Shown piece by piece: positions 1 to 9,426 of a DNA stretch of 28,850 nt (the stretch's first letter is position 1; every line of letters starts with the position of its first letter). This DNA comes from a virus. The position numbers and the translations under genes were made by a program. Under the pieces are notes generated by a model. The model saw only the letters and a list, made by a program, of their open reading frames with translations. It was not told the origin of the DNA and did no database searches. The stretch spans positions 11,234-40,083 of IMG/VR virus record IMGVR_UViG_3300002242_000608; one strand, written 5' to 3'.

Positions 1-297
1 AGTAATAGACCTAGTTATATCACAGGAGATGGAAGATCCTTTGCATCTAAAATTGAACCTGCTTATGATGCAGGTGTTACTCAAGATCAGTTTAACCAAC
101 TAGCTAAAACACAAGATCAAAGAGATGCTATTACTAAATTCTTTGCACGTCAAGAAGCATTAAAAGTTCCTCCTAATGAATCTCTCTTAGACAGAATGAG
201 AAGACAAGCTACTAATAATGAAGTTGCAGCAGGTAAAGAACCTTTCAGTCTTAACGATACTTTACAAAAAACTTATGATCACTTCTCTGGGAATTAA
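1..297 (+). CDS. 3' end of an upstream late-region protein (partial)
   Basis: The frame starting at base 1 is open to a TAA at 295-297, giving the last 98 residues of a protein that begins left of the window. The visible part is hydrophilic and probably helical, rich in Gln, Asp and Lys, and ends DHFSGN. There is no recognisable domain. Its stop lies 3 nt before the next ATG on the same strand, so it sits in the same operon as the two large virion genes that follow. In N4-like phages the genes just before the virion RNA polymerase encode internal virion or tail proteins, so a virion role is plausible, but this is inference from position only. Confidence 0.75.
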   Translation, partial: SNRPSYITGDGRSFASKIEPAYDAGVTQDQFNQLAKTQDQRDAITKFFARQEALKVPPNESLLDRMRRQATNNEVAAGKEPFSLNDTLQKTYDHFSGN

Positions 298-300
298 ATT

Positions 301-3069
301 ATGAGTTTAGATGAGTTTTTTACTCCTGACTCCTCGTTATTTGAAGCTAATAAGTATGGAAATCTTGTAGCTAAACAAGAACAAAAAGCTTCAAGATTAC
401 TAGATGCTGTTAATCCTTCGGGAAAAGCATACATTCCAATGTCTCAAGATTCCTCTGTAGGTGGAAACCTTGGAGGTTTAGCAGCATCTGGAGGAATACA
501 AGAACTTAGTGATGAATTTAATGCAACTAAAGACTTAGCTAACTTAGCTGGTGCTGATTTCCAAATGCCTGCTGGAGGGAACTATTCAGGTCCTTTACAA
601 GCAGATAAGTTTGTAGGATTAGACCCTAGAGTAAGACAAAACTTACATCAACAACAGCAACAAGCAATGACCGATGTGGCTAATGGGGACGTTATTAATA
701 GTATCGTAGATATTGCTAAAGCTGCTCCAGGAACTCTTGCAGACAGTTCTGGTACCCTTGGTTCAAGTATTGCAGGATCATTAGCTATTGGAGCTGCTGG
801 AAGTCCTGTTGCGGGAATTGCTAATGAAATTAAGTCTCTTAGACGTATTTATAACAAGTTCTCTAAACTTGGAGATGAATATAAGGCAGTTAAAAAAGCA
901 AATCAAGCTATTAAAGCATCTGCTAAAGCCTTAGCTCAATCATCTTTTATGAATGTTGCAGAAACTGAACGTCAAGTTCAACAGTATAGAGATTCCCACG
1001 GAGGACGTAATCCTACTGCAGATAGATTTGCAACTATGGCTATAGGTGCTGCAATTACTCAAACAGCAGAAATTGGAATCCTTAAACATCTTTATCTTCC
1101 AAAAGGAAAAGAATCTTTAAATGCTATAAAATCCTTAATTAATGCTATGAAACCTAACTCTTCTGCTATTGCTAGTATGGCAAAACGAATTGGTTCAGGT
1201 ATGCTAAAGATGTCTGAAGCTGGTGGAGCTGAAGGAGTTCAGGAATACTTACAAACTTGGCAACAACTTTTATCTCAAAAAGTAGATCCTAAAACAGGTC
1301 AAACTCTTTATGACGCTGTAATGGAACAAGTAAACAATAAAGAAAACCAACAGCAAGCTGCAGGAGCTGCAGCTCTAGGTGTAGGTGCTGGTGGATTAGC
1401 TAGAGGAATTACTACTATTCCTGCTACTGGTGTAGGTTTAGGTGTTGATGCTACTACAGGAACTGTTAAAACTATAGCTAAAGGAGTTACGGGAACTCTT
1501 AAGTATGCAGCTAATAGAAATTCCAGAAATAACTTATCTGAAGAAGATAAGCAAAATTTCCATACTGAATATGAAGCTGCTGCTCAAGTATCTCAACAAA
1601 AGTTAGATGACTTACAGCAACAAGCAGATATTATTAAAAATGCAAAAAGTTTTGATGACCTTCAGCAACATGAAGAAGTTGCACGAAAAGTTGAAGAACT
1701 TAGACAGAATCTTAACATTCCTCAAGAGAATTTAAGCAACCCTAAAGTGCTTAAGCAAGTTAAGAAAGCGTTACAAATAGATAATAAAAAAGTTAAAACT
1801 GTAATCCAAAAAGAACTAGGCGGATCTAATTTAGCTCACTTTAAGCATAGAACTGGTAATCCCCTAGAGGAGGACACAGTAGCTCCTACTCAAGAATCTG
1901 TAGATAACCTTGTGGAAACAGTAAATAGTGCTTCTAAAGAAAGTGAAAATACACCTTCTAAAGAAGCTATTACTCAAGCTGCAAATGAATTAGAAACTCA
2001 ATCAGCTGTAGACACTGTTAAGGATATTAATAAAGATCCTTCAATAGTGCCTGGAAGAGTATTACAAAGAGCACAACAGCTATCTGCACATGATTTAGAA
2101 AGAGTTGCTGCTCTTGTCAGTCATACGAATCCTGAAGCTGCTAAAGCATTACAGAAACTTCATAGACGTAGGACTAGCGCACAAAATGCATTTTCTCCTA
2201 AAGGCTCTAAGATTATAGACGACTCTAACATAGACTCTTTTGGCATAGTTGGAGACGTAGCTAAAGGAGGAATAACAAATGAAACTCATATACCTAATTT
2301 ATCTGCAACCCTTAGTGCCATTATGCATAAGAACATCAAGGGTCTTAATACTATTAAAACTCTACAGAATGCTATATCCCACTATGAAAATAGTGAAGCA
2401 TTTAAAAAGCAAGGTAAAGGGGTTATTCATCCAAGAACCTTAGCTAAATGGAAAAAACGACTTGATAACTTAGCTAAACGAGAAGAAGCTCAAGCTAAAG
2501 AGGAGTCTTCTACTTCGAAAAAGACTTCTAAGGAAAATTCCTCAGATTCTTCTAAACAGACATCCGATAAAAAATCTTCTGAAGAGACACCTGATACTTC
2601 TAATGAGAGTTCCTCACAGGCTTCTGAGGAGACTTCTAAGGAAACTCCATCAGATACTACCTCGAAAGAGCAAAAGCCTCCTAAAGAGGAAACTACGAAG
2701 GCTACTTCAGAGAAAACTCCATCTAAGCCTGAAGTTAAAGCAAGTAAATCAGTACAAACATTTATTCATATCTTAGTAAAAGAAATAGATGAAGGAACAA
2801 ACTTAAATGATGGTACACAACATATCTTTAAGGAACTCCCTAAACTAGTTGCTCAGTTAAGTAAAGAAGGATATAGAACAAATAAAGATTTTAACGATCT
2901 TATTGAACAATACCCATCACTTAAGAAAAATGCTGAAGTTTATAACCTACTTAAGTTAGCATTATATAACCCTAATGAAGAAGAGGATTCCACAGTGCCT
3001 TCTAAAAAACTTACATTAGAAGAAAGTAAAGAAGCTTACCGTAAACTATTCCCAGAGTGTAAAGTATAA
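301..3069 (+). CDS. 922-aa virion/ejection protein, candidate N-terminal part of a split virion RNA polymerase
   Basis: The protein starts at ATG 301, 3 nt after the previous stop. Two Gly/Ala-rich, weakly hydrophobic stretches (about residues 148-175 and 353-383) are separated by a Lys-rich helical region, a pattern common in podovirus ejected proteins. A segment AGGAEGVQEYLQTW (about 308-321) resembles the EG..E..Q motif of large phage virion proteins. Residues about 730-815 are a low-complexity Ser/Thr/Glu/Lys linker, followed by a roughly 100-residue C-terminal helical part. No enzyme motif was found. Its TAA overlaps the ATG of the polymerase gene (TAATG), so the two are translationally coupled. 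N4 vRNAP carries about 1000 residues ahead of its polymerase domain. This ORF has about that size and place and may be the same domain as a separate chain (inference). A separate internal virion protein is the alternative. Confidence 0.7.
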   Translation: MSLDEFFTPDSSLFEANKYGNLVAKQEQKASRLLDAVNPSGKAYIPMSQDSSVGGNLGGLAASGGIQELSDEFNATKDLANLAGADFQMPAGGNYSGPLQADKFVGLDPRVRQNLHQQQQQAMTDVANGDVINSIVDIAKAAPGTLADSSGTLGSSIAGSLAIGAAGSPVAGIANEIKSLRRIYNKFSKLGDEYKAVKKANQAIKASAKALAQSSFMNVAETERQVQQYRDSHGGRNPTADRFATMAIGAAITQTAEIGILKHLYLPKGKESLNAIKSLINAMKPNSSAIASMAKRIGSGMLKMSEAGGAEGVQEYLQTWQQLLSQKVDPKTGQTLYDAVMEQVNNKENQQQAAGAAALGVGAGGLARGITTIPATGVGLGVDATTGTVKTIAKGVTGTLKYAANRNSRNNLSEEDKQNFHTEYEAAAQVSQQKLDDLQQQADIIKNAKSFDDLQQHEEVARKVEELRQNLNIPQENLSNPKVLKQVKKALQIDNKKVKTVIQKELGGSNLAHFKHRTGNPLEEDTVAPTQESVDNLVETVNSASKESENTPSKEAITQAANELETQSAVDTVKDINKDPSIVPGRVLQRAQQLSAHDLERVAALVSHTNPEAAKALQKLHRRRTSAQNAFSPKGSKIIDDSNIDSFGIVGDVAKGGITNETHIPNLSATLSAIMHKNIKGLNTIKTLQNAISHYENSEAFKKQGKGVIHPRTLAKWKKRLDNLAKREEAQAKEESSTSKKTSKENSSDSSKQTSDKKSSEETPDTSNESSSQASEETSKETPSDTTSKEQKPPKEETTKATSEKTPSKPEVKASKSVQTFIHILVKEIDEGTNLNDGTQHIFKELPKLVAQLSKEGYRTNKDFNDLIEQYPSLKKNAEVYNLLKLALYNPNEEEDSTVPSKKLTLEESKEAYRKLFPECKV

Positions 3070-6000
3070 TGAGCTGTCCAGATTTTGAAGAATTTCAAAA
3101 AACAGTACTAGGTATTGATAAAGAAGGTGCAGTAGTCCTAGACGAGAATAATCCTTTACGCTATGACGTATGGGGCACTACTGGAGAACAGATTAAAAGC
3201 TTAATTACTGATTTATTTATAGGAGTTCTTCCTAAAGGTAAACGTAACTCTACGGCTATTGTAAATAAGCTAGAGGGAGCACTTAAACGACTTACCAATA
3301 ACCCTAATAAGCCTAATGAGTTTTATAAAAAGCTTTTTAGTAACTCAGACAGCACTGTAGCTAAAAGCATAGCTCTTTATGAAGTTATGGAAGCTACTAA
3401 GGGAGAATCTGATAAAGCTAATAATTTTAAGATTGATATTAATAAAATAACAGTAAACGGAATACTTCCTAATTTACCTTTAGCAAGAATAGCATCAGTT
3501 ATAGGTAGAAAAGTTCTTTACCAACAAGGCTATCGAATTGCGAGTTCTAAAGACAATAAAATGTCTCCTGAACAAATAGAAGCGTTATACCATGAAACAG
3601 GTATGCAAGCTTTACGTCTTCTTGAAAAAGATGGATTTATAACATCTCCTGATAAAGGACTGTCTATTAAAGACCATATTAAGGCAGAAGACCAAAATAA
3701 GCCTATTAAAGTAAAAGAAACAGGAATGAATGCTACTACAGATAGTACTCCAGTTATTTCTTTAAATCCTAAAGCATTTGGAATCAAAAAAGCTGATAGC
3801 GAAGAAGCTAAATACTTTTTAGAAAGACAAAGATCAGATACTACTAATACAGAACTTGGAGCTATTACGGATGCTCTTGGAGCTATTAGATACTTAACAC
3901 AACCTACAAAGTATGTTGTTCCTGATACTAAGCCAACTATGTCAGAAAAGGAATTTCGTTCATTAGACGACCAAAAAACCGTTGTAGGTGATACTTTAGA
4001 CAAGGTACGTCAAAAACTTTATGAAAAGAATCTTAAAGTTCATGGAGCTGTTCATGAGTTATTAAAACTTTTACATAAAGAAGTACAGAGAAGTGGATTA
4101 CCTGCATCTAAAGTTATCAAACAAATTTATAAAGGTAGACCTGAATTACTTAGGTCTTTATTTGGAATAAAAGATGTAAATAACTTTTCTGTAGATAAAG
4201 CAGAAAGTACTGCAGGACAATCACTCTCTAAAACTACTGCTATTGATGACATTGCAGAGTTTTATGACCTACTGATGTCAGATGAAGAACCTGCAAATTT
4301 ACACCTTGGGTTAAAAGGTGGACGTAACATACGTCTTTATTACATAAATAGTGTATTAAATCCTCATGCATCTAAACAAAGCAGGTATGCTCTTACTCCA
4401 GGAGAACAAACTCTTGAAGTAGGTAGTGATGACTATGACTACTTTATTCATAAAGTTGCTGATTTTATGGGTCATGGTTTAACTTATGCAAATATTGTAG
4501 GAGTATCTGGAAAACTAAATAAAAATTTAGAAGAAGCTCTTAAAGTTTATGACAGATACCTTAAAGATTCTTCTCTTAAAGATAAGCTATTTCGTTTAAG
4601 TGAATTGCCTCATTTATTTCCTGGAACAGACTATATATCTCTGTTAACTACGTTGCAAGCAGTTAAAGATATTCGTAATAATACAGACGGAAAAATTACT
4701 ACTGAATTTACTGTATCTTCAGATGCTATTGCTTCAGGTGGTTCATTAACCTTTTTTCAAGCATTAGGAACTAACCCTAATATTAAAGCTTTCTTAGAAC
4801 GCTTAGGAATGTTAGTTAAAGATGATGGTACCATAGAAGTATCTAATGCGGATATTTACTCCTTAATGATTGAAGCAGTAGATTCTTATCTAAAAACAGA
4901 GCATCCTGCTGAGTTAGCTCAAGACTTAGGAACAAAACCTAGTAACGTTAAGGAAGTATTAACAGATACGTTAAATCTTCTTTTTGATGATGGTAATGAT
5001 GTTAGGGAGTTTGCTAAACCTCCTACAATGACCTTTGTATACCAGCAAGGAAAAGAAGGCTCTAAAGAGACTATGACTTCTTCATTAGCTGATAGAATTA
5101 TTGAAAATGTTGATGATCCAAAAACTAGAGAGTACTTAGCTAAGCTACTAGATGACCCTAGTTATTTGAAAACTTCTAAGATTGAATTACTTGCTGAAGA
5201 AGGACTCTACAGTAAAATTCAAGAAGCTCTTGTGGATAGTGGACTTCCAGAAAAGCTATATGACTTATTAGACGTTGCGGTAAAAGAAAAATACTTAGCT
5301 GAAAATGTAGAAAGATCAAACAGAATATTCGCATTAGTTAAGAAAACCGTAGGTAATAAAGTAGTAAAAATACTTCCAGCAGATGCTATTTTAGATAACA
5401 AAACTGCTTCTAAGGATTTAGCCCAATATGGTATGGCAATTGCTAAAGTCTTTGAGATTATGCATAAAATGCCTGATGGTACTGATGTGCTTACTCGTAA
5501 AGAGTTACTTCATAAAACTATTATGGATGTATCAGCAATTCATGGAATTGACTCTGCCTTAATCTATCATGCTTTAGATAGAGCAGGATTCAAAGATGGA
5601 GTTGTAGTAGTTCATGATGATGTTAGAGGCACTGTAGCAACTGTAAGAGCTGTAGAAAAGGCTTATAAAGAAATTGCTAAAGAACTATTAGGTTCTTATG
5701 ATATTCATCAACAAATGTTAGAAGCTCTAAAAGTCTATGCTCCAGACGTAGTAAATAAGGCTGAGTACCAAGAATTAGTTAAAGAAGTGAATGGAACAGT
5801 AGAAACTAAGCGGAAATTATCAAAGAAATTTAACTTAGACACTACTGCATTAATAGGAGATGGTGATAAGTATAAAGCGTTTAAAGCAGAAAGTATGGAT
5901 AGTAAGGATGAAATTCCTGTTGCCACTAAAGAAAAAGTTGAACCTAAAGCGGAAACTCCTAGGAAACCTAAAGTTCCTAGGAAACCTAAAGTTCCTAAGG

Positions 6001-9000
6001 AACCTAAAGGACTATTTTCAGTTTTTACACCTTCTTCCGATGGAGATGAAACAAAAACAACAGCTACAAAAGCTAATCCTTCTGTAGCAACTAAAGATTA
6101 CGTTGAAGATTTAGCTAAAGATTCATTACTAATTAGGAAGTTTTTAGCTCATTTCAGTACCAAGGTTAGAAAAGGTAAGAATTTTAAATATAACCCTAAA
6201 ACTGACACTATTACTGTAAATCCAACAATAACAGATAGGACTGCAGCAATAGAAGCTGTTGAACATGAAATTATTCATGCAGCTACAGTAGGTAAGATTG
6301 TACAAGTTATGAGTTCTGACTCTAACGTAGATGAAGGAACTAAAAGGGATATTACATATATCCATCGTACTCTCCAAGGTCTTCAAAACTCTAGTAATAT
6401 CAAATCAGAACTGATTAAGAAAACCTTAACTTACATTAACACTAAAGGTACTGATCAAGAACGAGTTGCAGAATTTGTAGCAATTATGCACTCAGATCCT
6501 GAATTTGCTAATGATGTATATGTGCAACTTGGACATTCTCCTAAACAAGGAAGACTTGCTAGGGTAATTGAAAAGTTACGTAAAATCGTAAAAGCTTTAA
6601 CAGCAGAAGATGAAAATTTACCTATTCACCCTGTAAAACTTTATGGAGCGTTAAAGCGTACTTTAGATACTGGAATTACGGAAAGAAAACTTCATGAACA
6701 GGAAGTTACAAAAGTTCTTAATAATATTAATCAAACTTATGGATTCCATAAAAAATTAAAAGAATCTACAGTAGATTACTTAAATAAAGCAGTAGCTAGA
6801 ATTATTGTGGATAGGTCAGAAGAAGCAGGTAAAACAGCTTTAGGATACTCACATAGACTTTTAAGTAACTCTGAGTTGTATTCTAAAGTATTTGAAAAGA
6901 TGAAAGGAGTATATGACTCTTCTGAGGATTTTCGTGCTCTTATACATGCAATTACAGGTGAAAATGTTAATAAGTCTAAAAAAGCTAAAGTTCTTGCTCA
7001 GTTTGCTAAAGTAACAGCTCAAAGAAATGATTTTATTCAAAAGCATTTAACTCAATTCGATGAATTGACAAAAGACTTATCTGAAAAGGATTCAGCTACT
7101 TTAGATAATGCAATTATGAAAATTCCTTTACACGAGTACTTTGTACAAGCTAAAGAGCTTAATACCGTAGAAAGTATTAATGCAGAAGTGAAAGCACTTG
7201 AGATTAAACTTAAAGACCATAAGGATATTTTAAAGGATATTGATGATTTAGTGAATTTAGATATTCACGACAAAGTAACAGGAACTGCTTACAATCTTTA
7301 CAGTTTTAGTTCTGAAAAATCAGAGTTTCACAGTGATATTAGAAAATTACATGCATTAAGGACTATTCAAACTGTAGGAACTCAAAAATTTGTAAACCTA
7401 CTTAAAAATGAAGACCTAATGGCTGCTTTACAAGATCAAGTAACGGCTAATCATTTAAGCCTTGTAGGTATAAATGGTAGAAATCATATGAGAGCAGCAG
7501 GGATTCCTCATAGTTATGAAGAAGGAATTGAAAGAAGGGTGATTACTCTTAAACAACTAGCTGCGTATGAAAGTGGGGAAGATACTGAAGGGTGGGAAGT
7601 AGTAACGAAACCTACAGAAACTACTTTGGGTTTGGTATACAGAAAAGTTATAGACTCTACAACACTTCCAGGAGCCTTTACAGACGTTAAAATGTCTACT
7701 GCGGACTTTGCTGTAACTCCTGACCTTAAAGGCTATAGTAACGTAATAAACACACCTACAGGCTATAAAGTAGTTGTTACGGAGAAAGAACGTAAAGCTA
7801 TGGGTGTTTTAAGTCCTGTACAGTCGCTTATAAGAAGTACTGCTCATGCAGTATCTATTCAGGAATCTGAAATTATTAGAAGTGAAATGTTAAAGGATGA
7901 AACTACTTTTACAGTAGGTAAAGATTCTATGAAAGAACTTCAAGATACTCTTGCTGATGAAAGTAGAGATGATCCTTGGTTCTTAAAAGAAGACGGAATA
8001 GCGTATAAAGATTTACCAAAAGAAGTAAGAAATAAATACCGCCCAGTAGGTAAAAGAGCATCTAATGTAAATAACTTTGATAAGAAAGTAACATGGGTAC
8101 GTAAAGATATTGCTCATTGGTTACTAGGAGGAAGAGCTAATTCTCCTTTTACAGATCCTAAATGGAAATGGGGAATACGAATAGTTAAAGATATTGTATC
8201 TATGAGTAAAATAGGAATGGTAGTTTTGAATCCAGGAAAAATTGCTAGAGATAATATTTCTAATATAGCCTATTTAGGTGCTGTAGGTGTTGATCCATTA
8301 TTTGCTCATAATAACTATAAAGAAATTATGGCGCAATACGGAGAGTACACAAAAGTTAAAAATGAACTGTTAAATTTAAAAGTTCGTTTATTAGCTAATC
8401 CTAATAGCACTACGCTTAAGGCTAAAGAAAAAGCTTTAAGAGTTAAAATGAAACAAAACCCAATTTCGTCTATTGAGGATAAAGGGTTTTTAAACTCCTT
8501 AGGGTCTTCTCTTATCTCACGAGAAAGCCAGACGTTAGGAGGTGCTCAAAAAGATGTAAATACAGCTCTTAAATACCTATTGGATTCTAAAGATGGAAAA
8601 CAAACTTACGTTGCTCATTTCCTTTTAACTTTACAAAATATAGGATACCAAGGAGAAGACTTTTTACTCCATTTAGCTAATATAGTAGGTAAATATGGAC
8701 CAGGAAAAGAACTCGAAAGTGAATTAACTAAAGTACATAACAGACTTTCTCAGATTAGAACTGATAAGGATGCTGTAGCATACGCTTCACAGTTTATTAA
8801 TGCTCCTCAATCTGAGACTGTACGTCTTGGTGCAAGTATTACAGATTTATCAGACGTACTGGCTAAAGAAACTTATTACAGATACCTAGTGCAAAAAGGT
8901 ATGGGAGAGGAAGAAGCTAAAATTAAAGTTTTAGATTCATTCCCTAACTATATTGAAAATATGCCTATGAAGGTACAGCAAGCAAGTGATTTAGGTATTT

Positions 9001-9236
9001 TGATGTTTCCTTCTTTCTGGCTAAGAGTCCAAAAGATTATTTATAGATTAGCTAAAGATAGACCTTTAAGTATCGGAACTGAAGAAGTTATAGACAGCTT
9101 CTTAGGTACGCATATTGAAAATGTTGTCGATGCTAATATCTATAATAAAGCTACAAGTTGGGGAGGAATACTCCATAGTCCATTTGAAACATTTGGACCT
9201 GGAGCAATCCTTCCTACACATGCATTTAGTTTTTAA
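3069..9236 (+). CDS. N4-like virion RNA polymerase (T7-type single-subunit RNAP) with C-terminal zincin-motif half
   Basis: Residues 1 to about 930 carry the single-subunit RNAP signature. A GGR motif (R419) is followed by NPH (431-433). Motif A is D552-AIA-S556-G557, with the T7 spacing D..S+4, G+5, and is followed by ADIYSLM, like T7 DIYGIV. Motif B is R646-x3-K650-x7-Y658, the T7 spacing of R627, K631, Y639. Motif C is VVVHDDV with H849-D850. In N4 mini-vRNAP the equivalents are near 424, 559, 666, 670, 678 and 951, so this protein starts about where that domain starts. A Pro/Lys repeat linker (964-981) leads to a second half with HEIIH at 1066-1070 (zincin-like) and NPGKIARDN near 1721, resembling phage domain LPD38. 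Deviations are YQ after motif B where T7 has YG, and HDD where T7 has HDS. The TAA overlaps the convergent 66-aa gene by 11 bp. N4 vRNAP is packaged and injected to transcribe early genes; that role here is inference. Confidence 0.88.
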   Translation: MSCPDFEEFQKTVLGIDKEGAVVLDENNPLRYDVWGTTGEQIKSLITDLFIGVLPKGKRNSTAIVNKLEGALKRLTNNPNKPNEFYKKLFSNSDSTVAKSIALYEVMEATKGESDKANNFKIDINKITVNGILPNLPLARIASVIGRKVLYQQGYRIASSKDNKMSPEQIEALYHETGMQALRLLEKDGFITSPDKGLSIKDHIKAEDQNKPIKVKETGMNATTDSTPVISLNPKAFGIKKADSEEAKYFLERQRSDTTNTELGAITDALGAIRYLTQPTKYVVPDTKPTMSEKEFRSLDDQKTVVGDTLDKVRQKLYEKNLKVHGAVHELLKLLHKEVQRSGLPASKVIKQIYKGRPELLRSLFGIKDVNNFSVDKAESTAGQSLSKTTAIDDIAEFYDLLMSDEEPANLHLGLKGGRNIRLYYINSVLNPHASKQSRYALTPGEQTLEVGSDDYDYFIHKVADFMGHGLTYANIVGVSGKLNKNLEEALKVYDRYLKDSSLKDKLFRLSELPHLFPGTDYISLLTTLQAVKDIRNNTDGKITTEFTVSSDAIASGGSLTFFQALGTNPNIKAFLERLGMLVKDDGTIEVSNADIYSLMIEAVDSYLKTEHPAELAQDLGTKPSNVKEVLTDTLNLLFDDGNDVREFAKPPTMTFVYQQGKEGSKETMTSSLADRIIENVDDPKTREYLAKLLDDPSYLKTSKIELLAEEGLYSKIQEALVDSGLPEKLYDLLDVAVKEKYLAENVERSNRIFALVKKTVGNKVVKILPADAILDNKTASKDLAQYGMAIAKVFEIMHKMPDGTDVLTRKELLHKTIMDVSAIHGIDSALIYHALDRAGFKDGVVVVHDDVRGTVATVRAVEKAYKEIAKELLGSYDIHQQMLEALKVYAPDVVNKAEYQELVKEVNGTVETKRKLSKKFNLDTTALIGDGDKYKAFKAESMDSKDEIPVATKEKVEPKAETPRKPKVPRKPKVPKEPKGLFSVFTPSSDGDETKTTATKANPSVATKDYVEDLAKDSLLIRKFLAHFSTKVRKGKNFKYNPKTDTITVNPTITDRTAAIEAVEHEIIHAATVGKIVQVMSSDSNVDEGTKRDITYIHRTLQGLQNSSNIKSELIKKTLTYINTKGTDQERVAEFVAIMHSDPEFANDVYVQLGHSPKQGRLARVIEKLRKIVKALTAEDENLPIHPVKLYGALKRTLDTGITERKLHEQEVTKVLNNINQTYGFHKKLKESTVDYLNKAVARIIVDRSEEAGKTALGYSHRLLSNSELYSKVFEKMKGVYDSSEDFRALIHAITGENVNKSKKAKVLAQFAKVTAQRNDFIQKHLTQFDELTKDLSEKDSATLDNAIMKIPLHEYFVQAKELNTVESINAEVKALEIKLKDHKDILKDIDDLVNLDIHDKVTGTAYNLYSFSSEKSEFHSDIRKLHALRTIQTVGTQKFVNLLKNEDLMAALQDQVTANHLSLVGINGRNHMRAAGIPHSYEEGIERRVITLKQLAAYESGEDTEGWEVVTKPTETTLGLVYRKVIDSTTLPGAFTDVKMSTADFAVTPDLKGYSNVINTPTGYKVVVTEKERKAMGVLSPVQSLIRSTAHAVSIQESEIIRSEMLKDETTFTVGKDSMKELQDTLADESRDDPWFLKEDGIAYKDLPKEVRNKYRPVGKRASNVNNFDKKVTWVRKDIAHWLLGGRANSPFTDPKWKWGIRIVKDIVSMSKIGMVVLNPGKIARDNISNIAYLGAVGVDPLFAHNNYKEIMAQYGEYTKVKNELLNLKVRLLANPNSTTLKAKEKALRVKMKQNPISSIEDKGFLNSLGSSLISRESQTLGGAQKDVNTALKYLLDSKDGKQTYVAHFLLTLQNIGYQGEDFLLHLANIVGKYGPGKELESELTKVHNRLSQIRTDKDAVAYASQFINAPQSETVRLGASITDLSDVLAKETYYRYLVQKGMGEEEAKIKVLDSFPNYIENMPMKVQQASDLGILMFPSFWLRVQKIIYRLAKDRPLSIGTEEVIDSFLGTHIENVVDANIYNKATSWGGILHSPFETFGPGAILPTHAFSF
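5958..6010 (+). repeat. 18-bp tandem repeat (about 3 copies) coding a Pro/Lys linker
   Basis: Two identical 18-bp units (5958-5975, 5976-5993) and a third imperfect unit (5994 to about 6010) encode PRKPKV, PRKPKV and PKEPKG inside the 2055-aa protein. The unit is in frame, so copy-number changes would keep the frame. It lies about 115 residues after polymerase motif C and about 85 before the HEIIH motif, so it looks like an extended linker between the polymerase and the C-terminal half. Confidence 0.9.
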
Positions 9237-9426
9237 AATCGAACCAGTCAGTATCATTCTTACTGCCTGAGTCCCATGAAAAGAAGATGTAGGCAATAAC
9301 GCCTACACTTCCTAGGATAAGCAAAACTATTAAGATGTACCCTAAATAAAAGGAAGCTAATATGGTAGCTCCTGTAAGGATTACAACTAAAATAGTTTTA
9401 GCTAAGGCTACTAAAGAGTCTAACAC
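9226..9426 (-). CDS. small membrane protein, 66 aa
   Basis: The start is GTG at 9426-9424, overlapping the TAG of the SSB gene (TAGTG), so it is translationally coupled to SSB. Residues about 9-50 are almost wholly hydrophobic and form two probable membrane helices with a short turn. The C-terminus is polar (SGSKNDTDWFDFKN). The stop overlaps the end of the convergent RNA polymerase gene by 11 bp, leaving no intergenic terminator between the two operons. N4 also has small genes between SSB and vRNAP. The function is unknown. The cationic-tail or paired-gene context of a holin/spanin system is absent, so no lysis role is claimed. Confidence 0.7.
   Translation of the reverse strand: MLDSLVALAKTILVVILTGATILASFYLGYILIVLLILGSVGVIAYIFFSWDSGSKNDTDWFDFKN
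9288..9307. terminator. 7-bp hairpin in the convergent region, possible weak terminator
   Basis: TGTAGGC and GCCTACA pair around an AATAAC loop inside the 66-aa gene, about 50 bp past the stop of the RNA polymerase gene. In the minus direction it is followed by the pyrimidine-rich run TCTTCTTTTC. In the plus direction no U-run follows. Since the two operons overlap tail to tail, any terminator must lie within coding sequence, and this is the best hairpin seen there. Confidence 0.3.

Noticed and set aside
3530-7046. Several minus-strand and one extra plus-strand ORF of 60-157 codons inside the 2055-aa gene
   Set aside because: All lie opposite or out of frame within a gene with clear polymerase motifs; none has a ribosome site or a recognisable domain.
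9226-9426. Holin role for the 66-aa membrane protein
   Set aside because: No endolysin or spanin genes lie nearby, and two hydrophobic helices alone do not define a holin.
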